NCBI GenBank assembly: GCA_905198825.1
Contig: CAJKEF010000079.1
Location: 1-5,929 of the forward strand
Direction of reading: 5' to 3'
DNA length: 5,929 nucleotides
DNA from: an uncultured Collinsella sp.
Lineage (GTDB): Bacteria > Actinomycetota > Coriobacteriia > Coriobacteriales > Coriobacteriaceae
Part shown: positions 1 to 4,033 of the stretch, in pieces
Numbering within the stretch: the first letter of the stretch is position 1
How the letters are laid out: the number at the start of each line of letters is the position of its first letter
Notes under the pieces: model-generated
Seen by the model: only the letters and a program-made list of their open reading frames with translations
The model's database searches: none
What the model was told of the DNA's origin: nothing
Position numbers and translations under genes: made by a program

Positions 1-1248
1 CCATGCTGCGCGCTTAGGCTCATCCACCTCGCGCCAGGCGTCATCTTGAGCATCGTATTCGCGCTGCGGCATAGCATCGACAACCGTGCGGCCAAATCGC
101 ACCAACATGATGCCCTCGGCGACGTTCGCTCGATAGGTGTAGTCGAGCCGCGTGACCACGTTGAGCGCCTCTACGATACGTGCAAAACGGGTGCGAACGT
201 CCCACTCGCCACCCGGCTGGCACGCAACCGTCCCCGGCTTGGCCCACGGGTTGTCATTCGACAGCGTTTCGAGCAAGCGAGGAACGTCGTCTGTCGTCTT
301 GCTGATATGCCATAGGTCAAAGAGCGAGCAGCCCTCAAAGCTTGGCGACGAGGCAACGGGGCCCAACCCTGCCCCAATACGCTCAAGGATGCCCGATAGG
401 CGGTTCAGGCGGCACTCGATGGCAAGCAGGGCATCGATCTCGTCCTGGTCCAGCAGGCTACGGTCAAAATTGAGATAGAAGAGTCTCGAGCGATCGATGC
501 GCGCCAGGCTCATTTCGGTTTTGGCCGCGATGGTGCGCAGGCGAGGCAGATCAACTTCGCCCATCAAAGCGGCGGCATAGCGCTCAATGCCACTTGGATT
601 ATCTGTATGGTCAATGCGGTAGAACAATGTTTCGATTGCATCGGGCAGCGGTGTGGAATCAAAACCCAGCAGCACCTCAACCGGCTCAGGGAGTTTTACA
701 AGTTTGATCTTGTCGACGGCATTTTTCATGCCCTCGTCGAGGCCGTCACCGTTTGCCGTGCTTGAGATGGAGTTTTCAGAATCGGCGAATATCACGTAAC
801 GCAAGAACATCGAGGCCATGAACTCGCCGTAGCGAAGGCTGCGCGTCGAATTCCACGTCTCGCGATCGGATTGTTCGCGCATGGGGCCTTCGGGAGAGCC
901 GATGACCCGCGCCCGGGAGTGCATCGTCCCATCGGTACCCCTGACCGCAATCTCACCGACGCTGGAATCGGACTCGTCAAGAATCAGCTGCATGTCGGGA
1001 TCGTCGGGCAGCGGAGCCTCGCTGACGGGGCGATCCACCTTGTACACCTCACCCGAAACGCTTACGTAGCCCAAAAGCGACACATGACTTTTGCCAACGA
1101 ATTCGACGACATAACAAGATTCATGCTGATCCTCGCCAAAGAGTTTCCAGACCACGCCATATGAGCGTCCCGCAGGCTGCTCGGGCATCGCCGGAAAGTG
1201 CTTCTTGGGATCGAGAAACCTGAGCTTGTATGTCGGACGCTCTGCCAC
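1..1248 (-). CDS. Hypothetical protein, C-terminus beyond the window (416 codons visible)
   Basis: I do not recognise this protein. The frame is open from a GTG at 1246-1248 to the window edge with no stop, so the 3' end is missing. The start is well fixed: an in-frame TGA lies 6 nt upstream (1255-1257), and AGGGTGA (1255-1261) gives a ribosome binding site 6 nt before the GTG. The next in-frame ATG is at codon 21. The protein begins AERPTYKLRF. It has no signal peptide and no hydrophobic membrane segment, is rich in Asp/Glu, and reads as a soluble cytoplasmic protein. Visible stretches include a Tyr/Val-rich N-terminal part (about residues 30-75), an acidic central part, and a leucine-rich helical part (about 250-300, around LLDQDEIDALLAIE). 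Codon use matches the neighbouring genes. A TAAGAT at 1316-1321 on the minus strand could be a -10 box, but I see no convincing -35. That it is a real gene is fairly sure; its function is unknown. Confidence 0.8.
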   Translation of the reverse strand, partial: MAERPTYKLRFLDPKKHFPAMPEQPAGRSYGVVWKLFGEDQHESCYVVEFVGKSHVSLLGYVSVSGEVYKVDRPVSEAPLPDDPDMQLILDESDSSVGEIAVRGTDGTMHSRARVIGSPEGPMREQSDRETWNSTRSLRYGEFMASMFLRYVIFADSENSISSTANGDGLDEGMKNAVDKIKLVKLPEPVEVLLGFDSTPLPDAIETLFYRIDHTDNPSGIERYAAALMGEVDLPRLRTIAAKTEMSLARIDRSRLFYLNFDRSLLDQDEIDALLAIECRLNRLSGILERIGAGLGPVASSPSFEGCSLFDLWHISKTTDDVPRLLETLSNDNPWAKPGTVACQPGGEWDVRTRFARIVEALNVVTRLDYTYRANVAEGIMLVRFGRTVVDAMPQREYDAQDDAWREVDEPKRAAW

Positions 1249-1284
1249 GAAGTATCACCCTGATCGGTCGCTTGAAGAAGGAGT

Positions 1285-1303
1285 AGTCGCGAATAAGTCG
1301 CGA
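1285..1303. repeat. Short direct repeat in the leader of the left-edge gene
   Basis: AGTCGCGA occurs at 1285-1292 and again at 1296-1303, an 11-bp period or about one helix turn. The second copy lies in the palindrome GTCGCGAC (1297-1304). It sits 37-55 bp upstream of the GTG start, between it and a possible -10 box. This could be a regulator site or chance; nothing else supports a role. Confidence 0.3.
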
Positions 1304-1371
1304 CATCTACTCGGAATCTTACACGAGTCGACAGGAAATCGTCCCTTTGGACGAAAGCACTCAAGCTGGCG

Positions 1372-1432
1372 TAAAAGAAAAAGCCCCCGTTGCCGGGAGC
1401 TTTAATCTCAAATGGTGCGGCGTATAGGATTC
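1372..1432 (-). repeat. Second copy of the tRNA-Arg 3' end plus terminator
   Basis: This stretch repeats 1563-1622 in the same orientation, offset by 190 bp. The part from 1407 to 1432 is identical to 1597-1622. It covers CTCAAA, the encoded CCA, the discriminator, the 3' acceptor strand, the 3' T-stem strand and the last bases of the T loop of tRNA-Arg. Identity stops exactly inside the T loop (after GGATTC on the plus strand). The terminator half is similar but not identical, with several substitutions and one extra A in the T-tract. No 5' tRNA half accompanies it, so no functional tRNA is encoded here. It could be the relic of a tandem tRNA copy or of a tRNA-targeting integration. Confidence 0.85.
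1373..1403 (-). terminator. Rho-independent terminator, distal copy
   Basis: On the minus strand, a stem of AAAGCTCCCG with CGGGGGCTTT (1394-1403 with 1380-1389, one G-T pair) closes a GCAA tetraloop. It is followed by a T-rich run, TTTTTCTTTT (1373-1382). The hairpin has the same design as the terminator after the intact tRNA-Arg, but with compensated sequence differences. It would stop transcripts that pass the first terminator before they reach the left-edge gene. Confidence 0.75.
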
Positions 1433-1562
1433 CGCGCATCCGCTTCGCGGATCCGCACCGGCTTCGCCCGCCTGCCGGCGCGCTCGCCCGCTCGCTACGG
1501 ACGCTCCGCGTCCGCTTCACGCTCGCGCCTCGACCGAGGTTCGAATCCATGCGGTGTTGCCA
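1433..1562. repeat. GC-rich palindromic filler between the two tRNA 3' ends
   Basis: This is a 130-bp block of very high G+C, unlike the flanking A/T-rich spacers. It contains a 6-bp hairpin ATCCGC-TTC-GCGGAT (1438-1452), the overlapping palindrome GCGGATCCGC (1447-1456), a 7-bp hairpin CGGACGC-TCC-GCGTCCG (1498-1514), and many CGCTCGC-like words. No convincing protein is encoded; open frames through it are by-products of base composition. Its right end (1535-1562) has the spacing of a plus-strand tRNA 3' end: GGTTCGAATCC, then 10 nt, then GCCA. It may be a dispersed repeat (MITE-like) or debris of a tRNA region. I cannot name a family. Confidence 0.55.
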
Positions 1563-1622
1563 TAAAAGAAAAGCCCCCGTCGCCGGAGGCTTCAAGCTCA
1601 AATGGTGCGGCGTATAGGATTC
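1563..1622 (-). repeat. tRNA-Arg 3' end plus terminator, proximal copy
   Basis: Partner of the repeat at 1372-1432. It includes the terminator and the 3' 20 nt of the intact tRNA-Arg gene. The last 26 bp toward the tRNA are identical between the copies, while the terminator arms have diverged. This is the pattern expected if tRNA sequence is under stronger constraint or was the site of exchange. Confidence 0.85.
1564..1592 (-). terminator. Rho-independent terminator of tRNA-Arg
   Basis: On the minus strand, AAGCCTCCG (1584-1592) pairs with CGGGGGCTT (1571-1579) around the tetraloop GCGA, with one G-T pair. The run TTTTCTTTT follows (1564-1572). It begins 11 nt after the CCA end of tRNA-Arg, the normal place for a tRNA terminator. 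Confidence 0.85.
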
Positions 1623-1679
1623 GAACCTATGACGTTCTGATTCGTAGTCAGACCCTCTATCCAGCTGAGGTAACGCCGC
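1603..1679 (-). tRNA. tRNA-Arg (anticodon ACG), CCA encoded
   Basis: The full cloverleaf can be folded on the minus strand. The acceptor stem is GCGGCGT with ACGCCGC, the D stem CCTC with GAGG, and the anticodon stem TCTGA with TCAGA around CTACGAA. The T stem is ATAGG with CCTAT around TTCGAAT, followed by discriminator A and an encoded CCA (1603-1605). All stems are perfectly paired. The anticodon ACG decodes arginine CGN codons, and its A34 is normally edited to inosine by TadA so that CGU, CGC and CGA are read. The gene has its own promoter-like sequence upstream and a terminator 11 nt after the CCA. Its 3' end is duplicated at 1413-1432. Confidence 0.97.
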
Positions 1680-1691
1680 AGCGCAAGACAT

Positions 1692-1720
1692 ATAAAACCA
1701 CTTTAGTTAGTTGGAGTCAA
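1692..1720 (-). promoter_or_regulatory. Promoter for tRNA-Arg
   Basis: On the minus strand, TTGACT (1715-1720, 5 of 6 to TTGACA) is separated by 17 bp from TTTTAT (1692-1697, 4 of 6 to TATAAT). An overlapping TATATG at 1690-1695 is an alternative. The tRNA 5' end at 1679 lies 12 bp after the -10 box, which leaves room for a very short leader. The region is markedly A/T-rich. Confidence 0.65.
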
Positions 1721-1754
1721 GCACAATCTCAAACTTTTTTCGAGAATATATTCT

Positions 1755-2132
1755 TCACGCAGCTCCGCATGCGCCAACGTCTCCCATGCGATCAATCGTT
1801 TTTTCAACCACATCGAACCCAGCACCGAGCTCCCTCAAAAGCGAGCGCACCCGCTGGGCACAGTCATAATCGGCAAACGAGATGCTCAGCATGCGCGCAA
1901 CCTGGTTAGATGTCCGGACCCCATAGAAATGCTCCAGGGCCACAAGCCCCTCGTGCGTCACAAAGGTCTCGACCACATGCGGCGACTCCTCAAAGCACCA
2001 TTGGGTCAACGGGCCCTCGCTCGCCTGCCGAACCACCAGGCCACCCATGCCAGACGGCTCACACGTTACAAGCAGGTACTCCCCGCCCTCGTCGCTCTCA
2101 AACAAAACCACCCGATCATCAAACAGCTCCAT
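1755..2132 (-). CDS. Hypothetical 125-residue protein
   Basis: I do not recognise this protein. It is 125 residues, starts at ATG 2130-2132 and ends in TGA. The start is supported by AAAGGGG about 5 nt upstream. It has no signal peptide or membrane segment and looks like a small soluble acidic protein. The N-terminal half (about 1-60) alternates hydrophobic and charged residues as in beta strands (RVVLFESDEGGEYLLVTCE). The C-terminal half (about 60-115) looks helical and ends in CGAA. It has four cysteines without a CxxC pair. It stands between serS, which has its own terminator, and tRNA-Arg, so it is probably its own transcript. No terminator is visible after its stop, only the palindrome AGAATATATTCT at 1743-1754. 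A LexA-box-like site lies in its promoter region. Codon use fits the neighbours, so it is likely real; the function is unknown. Confidence 0.75.
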   Translation of the reverse strand: MELFDDRVVLFESDEGGEYLLVTCEPSGMGGLVVRQASEGPLTQWCFEESPHVVETFVTHEGLVALEHFYGVRTSNQVARMLSISFADYDCAQRVRSLLRELGAGFDVVEKTIDRMGDVGACGAA

Positions 2133-2165
2133 CGCGTCCCCTTTCTCTCGCTCTTATTTAGCAAA

Positions 2166-2174
2166 AGCATAGCA
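2166..2174 (-). promoter_or_regulatory. Possible extended -10 promoter of the 125-residue gene
   Basis: On the minus strand, TGC-TATGCT gives an extended -10 (TGnTATnnT, 4 of 6 in the hexamer) 34 bp before the ATG. No good -35 is found at 16-18 bp, which extended -10 promoters tolerate. The expected -35 position falls at the palindromes CTGTATACAG (2184-2193) and GAACAGTTGTTC (2193-2204). Confidence 0.35.
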
Positions 2175-2191
2175 GGTAGATGGCTGTATAC

Positions 2192-2205
2192 AGAACAGTT
2201 GTTCG
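2192..2205. promoter_or_regulatory. LexA (SOS) box-like palindrome
   Basis: GAAC-AGTT-GTTC at 2193-2204 has the GAAC-N4-GTTC core of the Gram-positive and actinobacterial SOS box (CGAACRNRYGTTYG). The 14-mer matches at 12 of 14 positions on either strand. It would overlap the -35 region of the 125-residue gene, where a repressor would block RNA polymerase. The match is visible; LexA binding is inference, and one such 8-base core can arise by chance. Confidence 0.4.
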
Positions 2206-2251
2206 TGTGTTTTCTATTGAGCTGTCCGCACGGCATGGTATGGACCTACGC

Positions 2252-2281
2252 ACAAAATAGGGCGCCCCCGAAGGAGCGCCC
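2252..2281 (-). terminator. Rho-independent terminator of serS
   Basis: On the minus strand, GGGCGCTCC (2273-2281) pairs with GGGGCGCCC (2260-2268) around a TTCG tetraloop, with one T-G pair. TATTTTGTG follows. It lies 24 nt after the serS stop. The nine-pair GC-rich stem with a UUCG loop is a very stable terminator hairpin. Confidence 0.9.
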
Positions 2282-2305
2282 TTGCATATCCCCTATGCAG
2301 CCAAG

Positions 2306-3589
2306 TTACGCGACCGGCTCGATCTTCTCGAGACCGCCCATGTAAGGACGAAGAACCTCGGGGATCGTGATGGTGCCGTCGGCGTTCTGGTAGTTCTCCA
2401 GGATGGCGGCCATGGTGCGGCCAGCCGGCAGGCCGGAACCGTTGAGGGTGTGCAGATAGCGCGAGCCCTTGAAGTTCTCGGGGTCGCGATACTTGATGTT
2501 GGCGCGACGGGCCTGGAAGTCGCCGCAGTTAGAGCAGGAGCTGATCTCCTTGTAGGCGTTGTAGCTCGGCAGCCAGACCTCGATGTCGTAGGTCTGACGG
2601 GCAGAGAAGCCCAGGTCGCCGGTGCACAGGCTAATCACGCGATACGGAAGGCCCAGCTGCTGCAGCAGGTACTCGGCCTCGGCGGTCATGCTCTCGAGCT
2701 CCTCGTCGGACTCCTCCGGCTTGGCAAACTTGACCATCTCGACCTTGTCGAACTCGTGCTGGCGGATGATGCCGCGGGTGTCGCGACCAGCGGAGCCGGC
2801 CTCCTCGCGGAAGCAGGGGGTGAAGGCGGTGTAGCGACGCGGCAGGGTGTCGGCGTCGAGAACCTCGCCGGCGTGCAGGTTGGTAAGCACGACCTCGGCG
2901 GTAGGGATCAGGAAGTTATCGCCCGAGACGTGATAGGCGTCGTCCTCGAACTTGGGCAACTGACCCGTGCCAAACATGGTCTGACGCTTGACGACGATGG
3001 GCGGCCACCACTCCTTAAAGCCACGGCTGGTGTGCGTATCGAGGAAGAAGTTGATGAGGGCACGCTCCAGGCGGGCGCCAGCGCCACCGAGAACGGTGAA
3101 GCGGCTGCCGGAGAGCTTGTTGCCACGCTCGAAGTCGAGGATGTCGAGGTCGGTGCCCAGATCCCAGTGCGGCTTAAAGTCGAAGTCGAACTCGCGCGGG
3201 GTGCCCCAACGACGGCGCTCGATGTTCTCGTCCTCGTCCTTGCCGTACGGCGTGGCCTCGCAAGGAATGTTGGGCAGGTGAGCCATGAAGTCGTACTGCT
3301 CCTGCTCGAGGGCGGTGCGGCGCTCGGCCAGACCGTCAATCTTCTCGTTGACGGCGCGCACGGCCTCCTTGGCGGCCTCGGCCTCGTCCTTCTTGCCCTC
3401 CTTCATCAGGGCGCCGATCTTCTTGGACTCGGCATTACGCGTGGCCTGGAGCTCCTCGACCTCGGTGATGACGGCACGGCGCTCGTCGTCGAGCTCAAAG
3501 AACTTCTCTCGATCCCAAGACGTCTGGCGGTTGGCCATGGCGGTATCGATGGCATCGGGATTCTCGCGAACAAACTTGATATCAAGCAT
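2306..3589 (-). CDS. serS: Serine--tRNA ligase (SerRS)
   Basis: It charges tRNA-Ser (and tRNA-Sec where present) with serine using ATP, in the cytoplasm. The 427-residue length matches bacterial SerRS. An N-terminal helical coiled-coil arm (about 28-100) grips the long variable arm of tRNA-Ser. The class II catalytic core follows. The serine-binding TAE is at 230-232. Motif 2 is RYTAFTPCFREEAGSAGRDTRG (252-273) with FRxE arginine R261. The conserved SSCSNCGDFQARR lies at 350-362, and motif 3 NGSGLPAGR ends at 391. The ATG at 3587-3589 is chosen over one 9 codons upstream. It has GGAGGA 4 nt before it, and MLDIKFVRENP is the classic SerRS N-terminus. The gene is monocistronic, with its own terminator at 2252-2281, and is divergent from a small membrane protein gene. 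The 5' leader is too short for a T-box. Confidence 0.98.
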   Translation of the reverse strand: MLDIKFVRENPDAIDTAMANRQTSWDREKFFELDDERRAVITEVEELQATRNAESKKIGALMKEGKKDEAEAAKEAVRAVNEKIDGLAERRTALEQEQYDFMAHLPNIPCEATPYGKDEDENIERRRWGTPREFDFDFKPHWDLGTDLDILDFERGNKLSGSRFTVLGGAGARLERALINFFLDTHTSRGFKEWWPPIVVKRQTMFGTGQLPKFEDDAYHVSGDNFLIPTAEVVLTNLHAGEVLDADTLPRRYTAFTPCFREEAGSAGRDTRGIIRQHEFDKVEMVKFAKPEESDEELESMTAEAEYLLQQLGLPYRVISLCTGDLGFSARQTYDIEVWLPSYNAYKEISSCSNCGDFQARRANIKYRDPENFKGSRYLHTLNGSGLPAGRTMAAILENYQNADGTITIPEVLRPYMGGLEKIEPVA

Positions 3590-3593
3590 TAGA

Positions 3594-3599
3594 TCCTCC
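3594..3599 (-). promoter_or_regulatory. Ribosome binding site that fixes the serS start
   Basis: GGAGGA on the minus strand lies 4 nt before the ATG at 3589 (7 nt if counted from the GGA core). The alternative in-frame ATG at 3614-3616 would put this strong site inside the coding region. This decides for the shorter 427-residue SerRS. Confidence 0.85.
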
Positions 3600-3618
3600 G
3601 GCGATATACATTCCATTT

Positions 3619-3630
3619 AGGTTGCAACCT
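3619..3630. repeat. 12-bp perfect palindrome in the serS leader
   Basis: AGGTTGCAACCT is self-complementary over 12 bp and lies 30-41 bp upstream of the serS ATG. On the plus strand it ends where a possible -35 (TTGTAC, 3630-3635) begins. It could be an operator for a dimeric regulator acting on both divergent genes. I cannot assign a regulator. Confidence 0.4.
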
Positions 3631-3676
3631 TGTACATGTATGGGCAAGTATATACTTATGAGCGTTTACGACCCAA
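3630..3676. promoter_or_regulatory. Divergent promoter with a shared symmetric -10 (serS and small membrane protein)
   Basis: The perfect palindrome AAGTATATACTT (3646-3657) contains TATACT, 5 of 6 to TATAAT, on both strands. On the plus strand TATACT (3651-3656) follows TTGTAC (3630-3635) at 15 bp and lies 44 nt before the small gene's ATG. On the minus strand TATACT (3647-3652) follows TTGGGT (3671-3676) at 18 bp and lies 57 nt before the serS ATG. The -35 matches are weak (3 of 6 each). The arrangement fits the symmetric bidirectional promoters known to be common in bacteria. Confidence 0.45.
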
Positions 3677-3700
3677 CTCAACTACGCAAGAAGGCACCCA

Positions 3701-3874
3701 ATGGACGCAGTTTTTTCCTTTTTGTTTGGCACCCGCACCGGTTTTGCCATCCTTTTCGCCGGCGGCATCCTGTTATTTGCGATTCTTGCCTTTGTAATGG
3801 AGAAGCGTACCCATAAGATGTACGTCGACCGCGGACCCAAGTCCGAGGATGAGGAAGACAGCTTCTGGGACTAA
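3701..3874 (+). CDS. Small single-pass membrane protein (57 residues)
   Basis: I do not recognise a named family. The gene has 57 codons with ATG at 3701 and TAA at 3872-3874. AAGAAGG (3688-3694) lies 6 nt upstream as a ribosome binding site. The N-terminus has a short hydrophobic patch (VFSFLFG, 4-10). Residues 14-33 (GFAILFAGGILLFAILAFVM) form one clear membrane helix. A basic juxtamembrane stretch EKRTHK follows (34-39), then a very acidic tail SEDEEDSFWD (48-57). By the positive-inside rule the tail is cytoplasmic. The amino-acid pattern, the ribosome binding site and the fit between stop codon and downstream terminator make a real gene likely despite its size. It is divergent from serS and convergent with proC. 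The acidic tail suggests it contacts a protein partner, but that is inference. Confidence 0.75.
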   Translation: MDAVFSFLFGTRTGFAILFAGGILLFAILAFVMEKRTHKMYVDRGPKSEDEEDSFWD

Positions 3875-3911
3875 CCTGCCAAAAAGGGACAGGTTTATTT
3901 TGGTCGGTTTT
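3873..3911 (+). repeat. REP-like palindrome, copy 1
   Basis: The ends AACCTGCCA (3873-3881) and TGGTCGGTT (3901-3909) form an imperfect inverted repeat around a loop with GGGACAGG. Its reverse complement matches copy 2 (3993-4033) at about 35 of 41 positions. It begins inside the TAA stop codon of the small membrane protein gene. Short hairpin repeats of this kind are typical REP elements, often spread by RAYT (TnpA-REP) transposases. None is encoded here. Confidence 0.75.
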
Positions 3912-3925
3912 ATCTGGGCAAACGC

Positions 3926-3970
3926 AAGCGCCCCGCAACTGGAATTGAGCCAGTTGCGGGGCGCTTTTCG
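3926..3970 (+). terminator. Strong hairpin terminator between convergent genes
   Basis: AAGCGCCCCGCAACTGG (3926-3942) pairs perfectly over 17 bp with its complement (3950-3966) around loop AATTGAG, and on the plus strand runs into TTTT. It would end the transcript of the small membrane protein gene. On the minus strand the same hairpin follows proC, but the T-run is poor (TTGCGTTTG), so it is a weaker terminator in that direction. Confidence 0.85.
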
Positions 3971-3992
3971 CTAAAAGGACAAAACCGCAGGA

Positions 3993-4033
3993 AAAACCTG
4001 CCAAAATAAACCTGTCCCTAAATGGCAGGTTTT
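3993..4033 (-). repeat. REP-like palindrome, copy 2
   Basis: The perfect 11-bp inverted ends AAAACCTGCCA (3993-4003) and TGGCAGGTTTT (4023-4033) enclose a 19-nt loop containing CCTGTCCC. It is inverted relative to copy 1 and better preserved. Its right end overlaps the proC stop codon (TAA, 4032-4034). Confidence 0.8.

Noticed and set aside
1372..1622. A CRISPR array or integrative element
   Set aside because: There are only two repeat copies, each bearing tRNA and terminator sequence, with one spacer-like interval. There is no cas gene or integrase in the window.
1062..1691. A 209-codon minus-strand open frame across the tRNA-Arg region
   Set aside because: It runs through the tRNA, both terminators and the GC-rich block, and then overlaps the left-edge gene in another frame. 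It is a composition artefact.
1743..1754. Terminator after the 125-residue gene at the palindrome AGAATATATTCT
   Set aside because: The stem is A/T-only apart from one G-C pair per arm, has no loop space, and is followed on the minus strand by A residues, not T residues.
1412..1909. A 165-codon plus-strand open frame over the tRNA locus
   Set aside because: It is antisense to tRNA-Arg, crosses its promoter and enters the 125-residue gene. It is low-complexity Arg/Ser/Pro-rich and not protein-like.
2282..3592. A 436-codon open frame on the plus strand covering all of serS
   Set aside because: It is the mirror of a GC-rich, strongly codon-biased gene. Its product is a Leu/Val/Gly/Ala-rich string with no domain, it has no ribosome binding site of note, and it overlaps a certain gene completely.
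3590..3700. A T-box riboswitch upstream of serS
   Set aside because: The leader from the likely start to the ATG is about 50-60 nt, too short for a T-box, and I see no T-box consensus or terminator/antiterminator pair.
3678..4004. A 108-codon minus-strand open frame opposite the small membrane protein
   Set aside because: It crosses the terminator hairpin and both REP-like repeats. The plus-strand frame has the ribosome binding site and a sensible protein.
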